From: Mesorhizobium australicum
Lineage (GTDB): Bacteria; Pseudomonadota; Alphaproteobacteria; Rhizobiales; Rhizobiaceae
Direction: 5' to 3'
Assembly: GCF_900177325.1 (NCBI RefSeq)
Contig: NZ_FXBL01000004.1
Coordinates: 2,666,001-2,730,000 of the forward strand
Length of the DNA stretch: 64,000 nucleotides
Numbering within the stretch: position 1 is the stretch's first letter; the number at the start of each line of letters is the position of its first letter. The notes below the pieces were generated by a model. The model was not told the DNA's origin. It was given only the letters and a program-made list of their open reading frames with translations, and searched no databases. This document shows, piece after piece, positions 20,801 to 28,875 of this stretch. Made by a program: the position numbers and the translations under genes.

Positions 20801-21398
20801 GCGACAGCATGTCCAGCCGTTCGGCCGCGACTGCCTGGTGGTCGTGCTTCAGCGCGGCGCCGATCGGCCCGGCTTCGCCGCCGGTGAGGCAGATGACGCC
20901 CTCGGCGAGTTCCTCCAGCCAGCCGGTGTTCGCCTGCACGCCGAGTTCGGCCGGGTTGTCGAGATAGGCGCGGCTGACCAGCCGCACGAGATTGGCGTAG
21001 CCGGTCTCGGTGGCGGCGATGAGGACCAGCGGAAAGACGCTGCGCGGCTTGCGGTGCCCTGTATTCGCCTCAGGGGCCGGGTCCGCGAAGGCCACGTCGA
21101 GCTGGCAGCCGATGATCGGCTGGACGCCGTCCTTCGAGGCGTATTGCGCGAATTCGAGTGCGCCGAACAGGTTGTTGGTGTCGGTGACGGCGATGGCCGG
21201 CTGCTCGTCCTTGATCGCGTGGGACACGATCTTCTTCAGCGGCAGGGCGCCTTCGAGCAGCGAATAGGACGAGTGGACGCGCAGGTGGACGAAGGGGCGC
21301 GCCGCGACCGGCGGGAGGGCCGCGGGCTGGCCACCGGGGCCGGACAGGCCCGCGAGTTCCCGCTTCAGGGGATCCCTGATCCGTCGTTCTTCCGTCAT
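17853..21398 (-). CDS. dnaE: DNA polymerase III alpha subunit
   Basis: Main replicative polymerase, 1181 residues. The PHP domain starts FVHLRVHSSYSLLEGALPL; the palm has PDFDIDFCQDRREEVI with the catalytic aspartates; the GPGRGSGAGSLVAY fingers motif, the tandem helix-hairpin-helix region (LAAIKGVGDAAVRHI) and the OB fold (GRLAGTITSAKERKTKTGNK) follow in order. In the PHP site, HSS replaces the HSD/HSE seen in many DnaE proteins, consistent with a non-catalytic PHP. The start MTEERRIRDPL is the first in frame after the intergenic region shared with the divergent gene at 21578. Confidence 0.98.
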   Translation of the reverse strand: MTEERRIRDPLKRELAGLSGPGGQPAALPPVAARPFVHLRVHSSYSLLEGALPLKKIVSHAIKDEQPAIAVTDTNNLFGALEFAQYASKDGVQPIIGCQLDVAFADPAPEANTGHRKPRSVFPLVLIAATETGYANLVRLVSRAYLDNPAELGVQANTGWLEELAEGVICLTGGEAGPIGAALKHDHQAVAAERLDMLSRIFGDRLYVELQRPQGHDRAVEAATIALAYDRRLPLVATNEAFFLAREDFDAHDALMAIAEGSVVAVDDRRRLTPDHHLRSQREMSELFFDLPEALDNTIEIAMRCSYYPKNRKPILPRFAGADVDDAEAAERAEAEELARQAREGLAMRIATRGLTAGYTREQYAERLEYEIGVIQKMKFPGYFLIVSDFIKWAKAHDIPVGPGRGSGAGSLVAYALTITDVDPLRFSLLFERFLNPDRVSMPDFDIDFCQDRREEVIRYVQQKYGRDQVGQIITFGTLQARAVLRDVGRVLQMPYGQVDRLCKMVPQNPANPVKLAEAIEAEPRFAEEVEKEPVVQTLLDIAQKLEGLYRHASTHAAGIVIGDRPLSELVPMYRDPRSDMPVTQFNMKKVEDAGLVKFDFLGLKTLTVLETAVKLIRRRGIEVDLATLPLDDKPTYEMLSRGETVGIFQVESAGMRKALIGMKPDCIEDIIALVALYRPGPMENIPTYNARKHGEEEIASIHPKIDHLVKETQGVIVYQEQVMQIAQELAGYSLGEADLLRRAMGKKIRAEMDKQRERFVTGAVERGVAKPQADFIFDLLAKFADYGFNKSHAAAYAIVSYQTAFLKAHYPVEFLAASMTLDMGNTDKLSDFRQDAMRLGIEVVPPSVRTSDRDFEVEGNRIFYSLAAIKGVGDAAVRHIVEKRKEKQFSDLEDFCERVDPKIVGKRVFESLIQAGAFDCFGHDRAAMMAGIERMMGLASRASEDAALGMSDMFGSSSAARQQKLHLPAAEPWLTAERLQREFAAVGFYLSAHPLDEYRTVLERMRVQGWSDFQAAVKRGASAGRLAGTITSAKERKTKTGNKMCVVQLSDMSGQYEAVLFSETLTQYRDLLEEGKSVVITVAAEDRPEGVNLRVNSVQSLDNEAAKHQKALRIFLRDPAPLTTLSSQLQYRGESQVSFVVLKGEGQGEIEIELPGRYRIDPRIAAAMRAVSGVVEVELV

Positions 21399-21577
21399 TT
21401 CAATCCGCCCGTCGTTGCCGCGTCGACTCGGGGTCTATTGTCCGCATGCAGCCGTCCGCGTCCAGCATAGATCGGGGCTTGCGCACATGTCCGGCAATAC
21501 CCGGCGTCAACGAAGCCGGGAACCGCCGGGCTTCCGCGCAGTTGTTGGACCAGCGAAATGAACTGGATGGCAGGATC

Positions 21578-22090
21578 ATGACCGGATTGACGAAGCTGAT
21601 GCTGATTGCCGCTGTCGTTGCACCCATGGGCGGATTTGCCGCCCACGCCAACGATGGCGATTTCCTCACCAGCCTGGAAGGCAGCTGGGCCGGCAAAGGC
21701 ACGGTGAAGGTGCGCACGAACGCCTCGCCGGTGAACGTCAACTGCACGTTCAAGACCGACGCGACGGATACGTCGCTGTCTCTCGAGGGGAAGTGCCGCG
21801 GCCTCGTGATCGTGTCGCGCGCAATCTCGGCCGATCTCACCGCCAACGGCACCAGCTACAAGGGCACCTACACCGGCGCGGGCACCGGTGTAGCCGGCCT
21901 GAACGGCCAGAGGTCGGGCGACGCGATCAATCTCGGCATTCGCTGGGCGAAGGAGGTCAATGGCGACCGCAGCGCGCGCATGACCGTCGAGAAGGTCGGA
22001 AGCAATGGGTTGCGGCTGACCACGGTCGACGAGGACCCGGAGACCGGCGAACGCGTCGTGACCAGCCAGATCGACCTGGCGCGCCTGTAA
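21578..22090 (+). CDS. Secreted hypothetical protein
   Basis: 170 residues. A clear signal peptide (MTGLTKLMLIAAVVAPMGG to AHA, cleavage about residue 24) is followed by a small beta-rich domain: LEGSWAGKGTVKVRTNAS, NCTFKTDATDTSLSLEGKC (two cysteines that could pair), and DLTANGTSYKGTYTGAGTG. This resembles extracytoplasmic lipocalin- or heme-binding-like small beta barrels seen in rhizobia, function unknown. The ATG at 21578 has AGGA nearby. It is divergent from dnaE and ends 6 bases before the convergent dinB. Confidence 0.85.
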   Translation: MTGLTKLMLIAAVVAPMGGFAAHANDGDFLTSLEGSWAGKGTVKVRTNASPVNVNCTFKTDATDTSLSLEGKCRGLVIVSRAISADLTANGTSYKGTYTGAGTGVAGLNGQRSGDAINLGIRWAKEVNGDRSARMTVEKVGSNGLRLTTVDEDPETGERVVTSQIDLARL

Positions 22091-22096
22091 CGGCAC

Positions 22097-23410
22097 TCAA
22101 TCATCCACCGCTTCCGGCGGGTGGGCGTTGCGGCCCTTGCCGAAGGTGTAGCCGGTCTCGACCGCGGCGCGGCCGAATTTGCCGCGCAGGATGTCGATCG
22201 CGCCTTCCGCCTTGGCGCGCTTGTCGGCCTGACGGTCGACGAGGTCGGGCGGGTCGGCGCGGGCGTCGTCGGTGAGGTCGGACACGCCTATGCCGATGAG
22301 ACGATAGAGCGTGCCGTCGGTCTCGCGCGACAGGAGCTCGCGGCCGGTGGCGAAGATGCGGTCAGCGAGCCGGGTCGGGTCGGCGAGCTGGCGGTTGCGG
22401 GTGCGGAGCTTGAAGTCCTTTGTCTTGAGCTTCAGCACCACGGTGCGGCCGGCAATGCCGGACTTCTTCAGCCGCGACGACACCTTTTCGGACAAGGCGC
22501 GCAGGATGGGCACGAGGTCGGCGGCGGAGGACAGGTCCTCGTTGAAGGTGGTCTCGGCCGACACGCTCTTGGCCTCGCGGTCGACATCGACGGCGCGGTC
22601 GTCCTCGCCGCGGGCGAGGTGGTAGAGCCGGTCGCCCATCGTGCCGTAGCGGCGCATCAGTTCGGCGCGCTCCATGCGCTGGAGCTGGCCGATGCTGCGC
22701 ACCCCGTCGCGCTCCAGCACCGCGGCGAAGGCCTTGCCGACCCCCCAGATCATCGTCACCGGCTTGTCGGCGAGGAAGGACAGCGCCTCCGCCTCGCCGA
22801 TGACGGAAAAGCCGCGCGGCTTGTTGAGGTCCGACGCCACCTTGGCGAGGAACTTGCAGTAGGACAGGCCGACGGAGACGGTGATGCCGATCTCCTTCTC
22901 GACCTGCCGGGCGAAGCGCGCCAGCACCAGGGCGGGCGGCATGCCGTGCAGCCGTTCTGTGCCCGCGAGGTCGAGGAAGGCCTCGTCGATCGAGATCGGC
23001 TGCACCAGCGGCGTCAGCGCCTGCATCATCTGGCGCACCTCGCGGCCGACGCGGGCATATTTCTCCATGTCGGGCTTGATCACCACAGCGTGCGGACAGG
23101 CTTCCAGCGCCTTGAACATCGGCATGGCCGAGCGTACGCCGTTGATGCGGGCGATGTAGCAGGCGGTGGAGACGACGCCGCGCTTGCCGCCGCCGATGAT
23201 GACGGGCTTGTCGGCCAGCTCCGGATTGTCGCGCTTCTCGACCGCCGCGTAGAAGGCGTCGCAGTCGATATGGGCGAGGCTGAGCGCGTAGAGCTCCGGA
23301 TGCGCGGCCAGACGCGGGCTGCCGCAGCGCTCGCAGCGCCGCGCGGCCTTCGACTGCCGGGTCAGGCAATCGCGGCAGAAACCATGCGCAGGGTCATTGA
23401 CAGACAGCAT
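22097..23410 (-). CDS. dinB: DNA polymerase IV with N-terminal Cys4 zinc motif
   Basis: Y-family translesion polymerase, about 437 residues from the ATG at 23410. [19 protein letters not shown] holds the first metal aspartate and SIDEAFLDL the catalytic D-E pair; [15 protein letters not shown] and the HhH region [12 protein letters not shown] are canonical, as is the little-finger domain. Unlike short DinB proteins it begins with about 35 extra residues holding CRDC...CERC (C12, C15, C26, C29), probably a small zinc-binding element. A LexA box and a sigma-70 promoter lie just upstream, so it is SOS-induced. An ATG at 23425 would place the box inside the gene and is less likely. Confidence 0.95.
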   Translation of the reverse strand: MLSVNDPAHGFCRDCLTRQSKAARRCERCGSPRLAAHPELYALSLAHIDCDAFYAAVEKRDNPELADKPVIIGGGKRGVVSTACYIARINGVRSAMPMFKALEACPHAVVIKPDMEKYARVGREVRQMMQALTPLVQPISIDEAFLDLAGTERLHGMPPALVLARFARQVEKEIGITVSVGLSYCKFLAKVASDLNKPRGFSVIGEAEALSFLADKPVTMIWGVGKAFAAVLERDGVRSIGQLQRMERAELMRRYGTMGDRLYHLARGEDDRAVDVDREAKSVSAETTFNEDLSSAADLVPILRALSEKVSSRLKKSGIAGRTVVLKLKTKDFKLRTRNRQLADPTRLADRIFATGRELLSRETDGTLYRLIGIGVSDLTDDARADPPDLVDRQADKRAKAEGAIDILRGKFGRAAVETGYTFGKGRNAHPPEAVDD

Positions 23411-23419
23411 CGCGCCTGA

Positions 23420-23434
23420 GAACATAGAGTGAAC
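23420..23434 (-). promoter_or_regulatory. LexA (SOS) box of dinB
   Basis: GTTC-ACTCTAT-GTTC on the minus strand, an exact match to the alphaproteobacterial LexA direct repeat GTTC-N7-GTTC. It sits between the -10 element and the dinB ATG, covering the expected transcription start, a position suited to repression. Confidence 0.85.
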
Positions 23435-23441
23435 AGACGCG

Positions 23442-23470
23442 ATGATAGAAGAGCCCGGACGAGCCTGCAA
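23442..23470 (-). promoter_or_regulatory. Sigma-70 promoter of dinB
   Basis: TTGCAG (23470-23465), a 17-base spacer and TATCAT (23447-23442) on the minus strand, with the LexA box 7 bases downstream. Predicted leader is only about 20-25 bases. Confidence 0.7.
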
Positions 23471-23490
23471 GGGGAGCCGGAGGCGTGGCC

Positions 23491-24069
23491 ATGACTGCTG
23501 ACGATATCTTGCCGCTCACGCCGGAGCGCTGGCCCGATTTCGAGGATCTCTTCGGCAAGCAGGGCGCCTGCTATGGCTGCTGGTGCACCTATTTCCGCCT
23601 GCCACCGGCCGCGCGGCGACAGAACGACGGGCAGCGCAACAAGGACCATATCCACGACAGGATCATGGCCGGTCCGCCGCCGGGCCTGCTCGCCTATGCG
23701 GAGGGCCGCGCGGTGGGCTGGATGCAGATCGGCCCGCGCGCGGACGTGCCCGAATGGAACAATGCGCGACGCGTCTCGGCGCCGCTCGAGCCGTCCGACA
23801 TGGCCGATCCGGCCGTGTGGGCGATCTCCTGCTTCTTCCTGCGCGCGTCGGCGCGGGGCAGGGGGCTGAGCCACCGCCTGGTGGAGGCCGGCCTGCGCCA
23901 TGCCGCAGCGCACGGCGCGCGGGTTGTGGAGGCCTGTCCGATCGACCACTCGAAGGATTCGCGGTCGGTCGGGCTGTTCGTCGGCTCGACGCGGGTGTTC
24001 GAGAAGGCGGGCTTCGCCTGCGTGGCCACCCGCAAGGCGGGGCGGCCGCTGATGCGATTCGACCTTTAA
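23491..24069 (+). CDS. GNAT-family N-acetyltransferase
   Basis: 192 residues. The acetyl-CoA loop is [20 protein letters not shown], matching the R/Q-x-x-G-x-G/A motif. The N-terminal third carries [14 protein letters not shown], a Cys-rich segment typical of one GNAT subgroup, and the C-terminus ends [18 protein letters not shown]. The substrate is unknown. ATG at 23491 is chosen over a GTG two codons earlier because GGAGG lies 7 bases before it. Divergent from dinB and convergent with the HAD gene, leaving only 4 bases between stops. Confidence 0.9.
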   Translation: MTADDILPLTPERWPDFEDLFGKQGACYGCWCTYFRLPPAARRQNDGQRNKDHIHDRIMAGPPPGLLAYAEGRAVGWMQIGPRADVPEWNNARRVSAPLEPSDMADPAVWAISCFFLRASARGRGLSHRLVEAGLRHAAAHGARVVEACPIDHSKDSRSVGLFVGSTRVFEKAGFACVATRKAGRPLMRFDL

Positions 24070-24073
24070 CGCA

Positions 24074-24727
24074 TCAAAGCCCGAGGACCGAGGCGATCTT
24101 GGGCGCGGCCTCGCGCCAGTCGTCGACGACGTGCACGCCGGCGGGCGGCGGCGGGATCAGGGCGCGGAGCGAATTGTCCGCCATCAGGTGAAACAGATGC
24201 GCGTCGGGCACCCGCTCCATCGCCGAAGCCAGGTTGCGCGGCTGGTCGTCGACGAAGGCGACGGGGCGCATCGACGGTCCGCGCAGCCGCTCGATGGCGG
24301 GTCCCTTCGCCATCTCGGTCGTGAGCAGCGGATAGTGGAAACCGAGCGCCGTGAGGTGCGCGATTCGCGAGGCGCGATGGCGATGCGGCATGGCGGTGAG
24401 CAGGATGATCTCGGCGCGGTCGCCGATGAATTCGAGCGCCTCGGCCGCCCCCTCCGTCAGCGTCTGCCAGTCCGACTGGGCGACGAAGAAGGCGTCGATG
24501 AGTTCGGCGACCTGCGCCGTGTCGGCCGCGACGCCGGAGGCGAGTTCGACGATGTTGCCGTTGAGGCGGAAGTTGTCGAGGTTCAGCCGGTAGCCGCGGC
24601 CTTCCAGATAGCGGGGAAACGGCCGGATGAAGTCGAGCAGCACGTCGTCGACGTCGAGCACGAGCAGCGGCCTGTCGTCGTGCGACAGTTCCTCGATCTG
24701 GCGCAGTGTCTCTGGATCGTCGCTCAA
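24074..24727 (-). CDS. HAD-superfamily hydrolase
   Basis: 217 residues. Motif I is LLVLDVDDVLLDF (DVDDV, nucleophile aspartate), motif II is ILLTAMPHRHR (T), a lysine lies in TTEMAKGPAIERL, and motif IV is PVAFVDDQPRNL. The spacing fits a phosphatase of the HAD type with a small helical cap. The substrate is not evident. Its ATG overlaps the stop of the upstream DUF3572 gene (ATGA). Confidence 0.88.
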   Translation of the reverse strand: MSDDPETLRQIEELSHDDRPLLVLDVDDVLLDFIRPFPRYLEGRGYRLNLDNFRLNGNIVELASGVAADTAQVAELIDAFFVAQSDWQTLTEGAAEALEFIGDRAEIILLTAMPHRHRASRIAHLTALGFHYPLLTTEMAKGPAIERLRGPSMRPVAFVDDQPRNLASAMERVPDAHLFHLMADNSLRALIPPPPAGVHVVDDWREAAPKIASVLGL

Positions 24728-25023
24728 CTGGACCTCTCATGCATGTCGTCGCCGAAGGGCAGCGCCCGGCAGGCGCGGGCGACCTCGGCCGCGTCGATGC
24801 CGGCGGCCTCGGCGAACTGCAGCAGCGTCGGCTCGTGCGTGAGCAGGAACTGCAGCACGCCGGCCAGGAAGCCGGGCTGGGTGGCCGCGGCGCGGATGTC
24901 CTTCGCCTCGATGCCGGTGATCGCGAGGAAGCGCGGCAGGAGCACGGCGTCGGCCGCGATGAAGGCGAGCGCGCGGATCGCAAGCGCCTCGGCGGCCTCG
25001 CGGTCGTGTCCCGTCTTCGACAT
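24724..25023 (-). CDS. DUF3572 family protein
   Basis: 99 residues, all-helical in appearance: EAAEALAIRALAFIAADAVL, FLAITGIEAKDIRAAATQP, FLAGVLQFLLTHEPTLLQFA. This is the DUF3572 pattern, an alphaproteobacterial family without known function that is often beside divK-pleD. Start at 25023 (MSKTGHDREAA); ATG at 25047 is possible. Coupled to the HAD gene by ATGA. Confidence 0.88.
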   Translation of the reverse strand: MSKTGHDREAAEALAIRALAFIAADAVLLPRFLAITGIEAKDIRAAATQPGFLAGVLQFLLTHEPTLLQFAEAAGIDAAEVARACRALPFGDDMHERSS

Positions 25024-25215
25024 CTGCACTGGTTCGGCCTTCCGCATCGTGGCAGACGAATATGGCGAGCCGGCCGCGACTGCAAGCGCCGCCGGCCCGA
25101 TTACCGTTTCGTCAATCAAATCACCATATAGTGCGCTCCGGAAAGTCGCGTCGCTGGCGGGGCGCGCAGACCGGGGTGCAGGATCACGGCCACGGTCGAG
25201 AGGGACGATAGCGCG

Positions 25216-25587
25216 ATGCCCAAGAAGGTGATGATCGTCGAGGACAACGAGCTCAACATGAAGCTCTTCCGAGACCTGATCGAGGCGACAGGCTACGAGA
25301 CCGTTCGCACGCGCAACGGGCTTGAGGCGCTGGACCTCGCCCGCGCGCACCGTCCGGACCTAATCCTGATGGACATCCAGTTGCCCGAGGTCTCCGGCCT
25401 CGAGGTGACGAAATGGCTCAAGCAGGACGACGAGCTGCATTCCATCCCGGTCATCGCGGTGACGGCGTTCGCCATGAAGGGCGATGAGGAGCGCATCCGC
25501 CAGGGCGGTTGCGAGGCCTACATCTCCAAGCCGATCTCGGTCCCGAAATTCATCGAGACCATCAAGTCCTATCTCGGGGACGCCTGA
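25216..25587 (+). CDS. divK: Single-domain response regulator DivK
   Basis: 123 residues, a lone receiver domain. The acidic pocket is E9-D10, the phosphoacceptor D53 in [16 protein letters not shown], the switch threonine in [16 protein letters not shown] and the conserved lysine in YISKPI. In alphaproteobacteria DivK relays phosphate status to the CckA-CtrA cell-cycle pathway. It is followed 31 bases later by pleD, the standard order. Upstream is 190 bases divergent to DUF3572; no convincing full CtrA box was seen. Confidence 0.96.
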   Translation: MPKKVMIVEDNELNMKLFRDLIEATGYETVRTRNGLEALDLARAHRPDLILMDIQLPEVSGLEVTKWLKQDDELHSIPVIAVTAFAMKGDEERIRQGGCEAYISKPISVPKFIETIKSYLGDA

Positions 25588-25618
25588 TGGTGGTCCGTTC
25601 TCCTGGAGCTTCCGGCCG

Positions 25619-26992
25619 ATGACCGCACGTATCCTCGTCGTCGACGACGTGCCGGCCAATGTGAAGCTGCTCGAGGCGCGGCTGCTCGCCGAGTATTTCG
25701 AGGTCCTGTCCGCCTATAGCGGCGCGGAGGCGATCGAAATCTGCGAGAACGGCAAGGTCGACGTCGTGCTGCTCGACGTGATGATGCCCGAGATTGACGG
25801 GTTCGAGGTCTGCCGCCGCCTGAAGTCGGACCGCAGCACCTCGCATATCCCGATCGTCATGGTGACCGCTCTCGACCACCCGTCGGACCGCATCCTCGGG
25901 CTCGAAGTCGGCGCCGACGATTTCCTCACCAAGCCAGTCAACGACCTGCAGCTTCTGACGCGGGTGCGCAGTCTCGTGCGCCTGAAAATGCTGAGCGACG
26001 AATTGAGGCTGCGCGCCTCCACGACCCGCAACATCGGCATCGAGGAACTGCTGGGCCGGAAGGACCCGATGGGAGACGCACGGGCGCGCATCCTCCTGAT
26101 CGACCAGCGGGCCTCCTCGCAGCAGCGGATGATCGACATGCTGCGGCCGTTCGCCGATGTCGACGTGGTTCCCGATCCCCAGAAGGCGCTCTTCCAGGCA
26201 GCCGAAGGTCGCTACGAGGCCGTGCTGATCACGACGGGTCTCGCGGGGTTCGACCCGCTGCGCCTGTGCTCGCAGCTTCGCTCGATCGACCGCACCCGCT
26301 TCCTGCCGATCGTACTCGTCGCCGAGCCCGGCGAGGACAATCTGGTGATGCGCGGCCTCGATCTGGGCGTGAACGACTATGTGACGCGCCCGGTCGACGA
26401 GCTCGAACTGACGGCGCGGCTTCGCACCCAGATCCGGCGCAAGCGCTACAACGAGGAACTGCGCTCCAGCGTCGCCCAGACGATCGAGATGGCGGTGACG
26501 GACGCTCTTACCGGCCTGCACAACCGGCGCTATCTCGACAGCCACCTGGCGACGCTGTTCGAGCGCGCCGGCTCGCGCGGCAGGCCGCTGTCGCTGCTGA
26601 TCAGCGACATCGACCGCTTCAAGCCGATCAACGACACGCATGGCCACGCGGCCGGCGACGAGGTGCTGCGCGACTTCGCGCGCCGGCTGCGCAAGAACGT
26701 CAGGGGCATCGACCTCGCCTGCCGCTTCGGCGGCGAGGAGTTCGTCGTCGTCATGCCGGATACGGATCAGGAGGTGGCGGAGAACGTGGCCGAGCGTATC
26801 CGCCACGAGATCGAAAGCCAGCCCTTCACGATCGGCGGCGGAACGCAGGCGGTGCAGGTGACCGTCAGCATCGGCGTCGCGTCGATGATTCCGGGTAAGG
26901 ACAGCGTCAAGACGCTGATCGGCCGCGCGGACGCGGCCCTCTACGAGGCCAAGAACACCGGCCGCAACCGCGTGGTCGCCAAGGCGGCCTGA
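25619..26992 (+). CDS. pleD: PleD response regulator / diguanylate cyclase
   Basis: 457 residues: REC1 (phosphoacceptor D53 in VVLLDVMMPEIDGFEV), REC2 without the aspartate (LITTGLAGFDP), and a C-terminal GGDEF domain with GGEEF. RGID five residues before GGEEF is the inhibitory I-site. Phosphorylation drives dimerisation through REC2 and c-di-GMP synthesis, which governs polar development and the motile-to-sessile switch. ATG at 25619 (MTARILVVDDVPANV) has GGAG upstream; the frame is open into divK but out of phase with it. Confidence 0.97.
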   Translation: MTARILVVDDVPANVKLLEARLLAEYFEVLSAYSGAEAIEICENGKVDVVLLDVMMPEIDGFEVCRRLKSDRSTSHIPIVMVTALDHPSDRILGLEVGADDFLTKPVNDLQLLTRVRSLVRLKMLSDELRLRASTTRNIGIEELLGRKDPMGDARARILLIDQRASSQQRMIDMLRPFADVDVVPDPQKALFQAAEGRYEAVLITTGLAGFDPLRLCSQLRSIDRTRFLPIVLVAEPGEDNLVMRGLDLGVNDYVTRPVDELELTARLRTQIRRKRYNEELRSSVAQTIEMAVTDALTGLHNRRYLDSHLATLFERAGSRGRPLSLLISDIDRFKPINDTHGHAAGDEVLRDFARRLRKNVRGIDLACRFGGEEFVVVMPDTDQEVAENVAERIRHEIESQPFTIGGGTQAVQVTVSIGVASMIPGKDSVKTLIGRADAALYEAKNTGRNRVVAKAA

Positions 26993-27168
26993 TCGCGAGG
27001 GCATGTTCCGGCTGTCGCGGGCAAGGCGTTCGCGGGCGGCATTTACCCTGTTTCGGGTGATTCGCTCTCAAACCTTAAGAAAGTATTGATTTTCAAGCGG
27101 TCTTGCGCGATTGTAGCCGCGGGTGGGACGGCACAACGACGAGGGACATTCGGCGTCCGTCCAGATAC

Positions 27169-27289
27169 ACCCCATGATGCTCAGGTCCGCCGCATCTCCT
27201 GGGTTACGTGGGGTTGGCCGGTCGACGCTGGCACATAGTGGCCTCCTCGTACCGCTGTCAGACAGTCGGCCGGCCCCCTTTTATTTTTT
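27169..27289 (+). ncRNA. Candidate structured small RNA with intrinsic terminator
   Basis: Two hairpins followed by a U-run on the plus strand, in a 390-base gap between pleD and rpmG. Hairpin 1 (27169-27214) pairs ACCCCA with TGGGGT and CTCAGG with CCTGGG. Hairpin 2 (27216-27275) pairs GGCCGGTCGAC with GTCGGCCGGCC over 11 positions (one wobble), then CTGGCA/TGTCAG and AGTGG/CCGCT inside. Its apical loop contains CCTCCT (27242-27247), an anti-Shine-Dalgarno motif typical of regulatory RNAs in this order. TTTT-A-TTTTTT (27279-27289) follows at once. It could instead be a long terminator of pleD. The 5' end is not defined. Confidence 0.6.
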
Positions 27290-27327
27290 CCATTGGATTC
27301 AAATGCGCCCGCAAGGCGTTGTCCGCG

Positions 27328-27360
27328 CAAAAGAAAACGCCGCCCGGAGGCGGCGTCGTT
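27328..27360 (-). terminator. Intrinsic terminator of rpmG
   Basis: On the minus strand GACGCCGCC-TCCG-GGCGGCGTT followed by TTCTTTT, about 24 bases after the rpmG stop. Confidence 0.8.
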
Positions 27361-27383
27361 TCTGCAAGCCAGGCGTTGCCGGC

Positions 27384-27551
27384 TTACTTGATCTTGGTTT
27401 CCTTGAACTCGACGTGCTTCTTCGCCACCGGATCGTACTTCCGGAACGAGAGCTTGTCGGTCTTGGTGCGGCTGTTCTTGCTCGTCACGTAGAAGAAGCC
27501 GGTGTCGGCGGTCGAGAGGAGCTTGATCTTGATGTTGGCGGCTTTTGCCAT
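27384..27551 (-). CDS. rpmG: 50S ribosomal protein L33
   Basis: 55 residues beginning [20 protein letters not shown] and containing [20 protein letters not shown], the full L33 sequence in the cysteine-free form. It forms part of the large subunit near the E site. ATG at 27551, stop TAA, terminator hairpin downstream. Monocistronic by appearance. Confidence 0.97.
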   Translation of the reverse strand: MAKAANIKIKLLSTADTGFFYVTSKNSRTKTDKLSFRKYDPVAKKHVEFKETKIK

Positions 27552-27657
27552 GGGTCTTGTCCGTAGATCTCGTGTGGTTCACTTCGCGCGCAAGCGCCAA
27601 GCGTCGAGCCCGGCCGCGGAAAACTGAGCGGGACACATACGGATCGGCGACGGAAAG

Positions 27658-28851
27658 TCAAGAGCGGGCAGGGCCGCGCATGATCCGAACGGCGATCAGC
27701 AGCAGGTAGGCGGCGAAGAAGGCGGCGATCGTCCAGCCGAATCCGGGCGGGCCGAAGGCATCGAGGCCGAGGCCGATCATCTGCGGGCCGGCGAGCATGC
27801 CGACGCCGTAGCAGAAGACGAAGGCGGCGTTGGCGGAGGCGAGGTCACGCCCGTGCAGCTGCGACCCGAGATGGGCGAGACCGACCGTGTAGAGGGCCGC
27901 GACCGCGCCGCCCCATATCAGGAGAAGAGCCGCCATCAGCGTCCAGTTCTGCGCGACGAAGGGCATCAGCACCATGCCCGCCAGCCCCGCCACCGCGCAG
28001 GCGACGAGGACGCGGCGGCGGTCGCCGATCCGGTCGCTGAGCATGCCGAGCGGGACCTGGAACAGGACGTTGCCGAGACCGATCATCGACAGAAGCAGCG
28101 CGGCGTCGGCTTCCGGGTAGCCGATCTTCGACGCGTAGAGCGGGAAGAGAGCGAAGCCGCCGGTCTCGACCGCGCCGAAGACGAACACCGCCGCGGTCGC
28201 GGTCGGCACCAGCCAGATGTAGCGCAGGAAGCGGTTGCCATCGCCGCTGCCGCCGCGCGGGATCCGCGGGCTCTGCCGCCATGCAAGCAGCACAGGCAGC
28301 ATGCCGGCCATTACGAGGCCGAAGGCGACCGCGAAGGGACGCACCCCCTGGCTGCCGATCTGGGCGAAGATCCATGGGCCGAGCGCGAAGCCCAGCGACA
28401 GCATGGTCGCATAGATGCCGAGGACCATGCCGCGCCGGCGCGGCGGGGCCGACACGTTGATCCAGTATTCCGACAGGATGAACACGACCGTCAGCGCGAT
28501 GTGCAACACCGCGCGCAGCGGGAACCACATCCAGAACTCGGTCGCGTAGTGGAAGCCCATGAACGACAGTGCGCCGACGAACATGCTGACCGCGAGCGTC
28601 GGCACGACGCCGAAGCGGGCGCCGAGCGGCGTCGCGATCGGCGCCGCCGCGATGGAGGCGAGGCCCGCCGCGGCCGTGTTGAGCCCGATCATCGTCGCGG
28701 AGTGGCCGCGCTGCTCGAGCACGACGCTGAGCAGGGGCACGCCAAGCCCGATCGCGATGCCGACGACGCTGATCGAGCCGATCGCGGCCGCGAGCGACAG
28801 CAGCCGAAGCGGCGGGTGTTCCTCCCCATCGGGATTGGACGGCGCATGCAT
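27658..28851 (-). CDS. Major facilitator superfamily transporter
   Basis: 397 residues with about 12 membrane helices. The loop after helix 2 region reads PLGARFGVVPTL, and the equivalent in the second half is GMLSDRIGDRRRVLVA, the MFS D-R-x-G-R-R type motif. The overall type is YcaD-like (SEYWINVSAPPRRRGMVLGI), a group often annotated as drug or sugar exporters; the substrate is not known. It lies 24 bases after the NUDIX gene on the same strand and may end that operon. Confidence 0.92.
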   Translation of the reverse strand: MHAPSNPDGEEHPPLRLLSLAAAIGSISVVGIAIGLGVPLLSVVLEQRGHSATMIGLNTAAAGLASIAAAPIATPLGARFGVVPTLAVSMFVGALSFMGFHYATEFWMWFPLRAVLHIALTVVFILSEYWINVSAPPRRRGMVLGIYATMLSLGFALGPWIFAQIGSQGVRPFAVAFGLVMAGMLPVLLAWRQSPRIPRGGSGDGNRFLRYIWLVPTATAAVFVFGAVETGGFALFPLYASKIGYPEADAALLLSMIGLGNVLFQVPLGMLSDRIGDRRRVLVACAVAGLAGMVLMPFVAQNWTLMAALLLIWGGAVAALYTVGLAHLGSQLHGRDLASANAAFVFCYGVGMLAGPQMIGLGLDAFGPPGFGWTIAAFFAAYLLLIAVRIMRGPARS

Positions 28852-28875
28852 TGTGTTGGTTGGACCGTTGGCGGA

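Noticed and set aside
18498..21470. 990-codon open frame opposite dnaE
   Set aside because: Antisense shadow of a GC-rich gene; no domains and no ribosome site.
25060..25215. CtrA box upstream of divK
   Set aside because: Only TTAC-N7-TCAA-like degenerate matches; too far from TTAA-N7-TTAA to annotate.
27123..27636. Open frames overlapping the pleD-rpmG gap on both strands
   Set aside because: They run through the structured RNA region and through rpmG in other frames and encode no recognisable protein.
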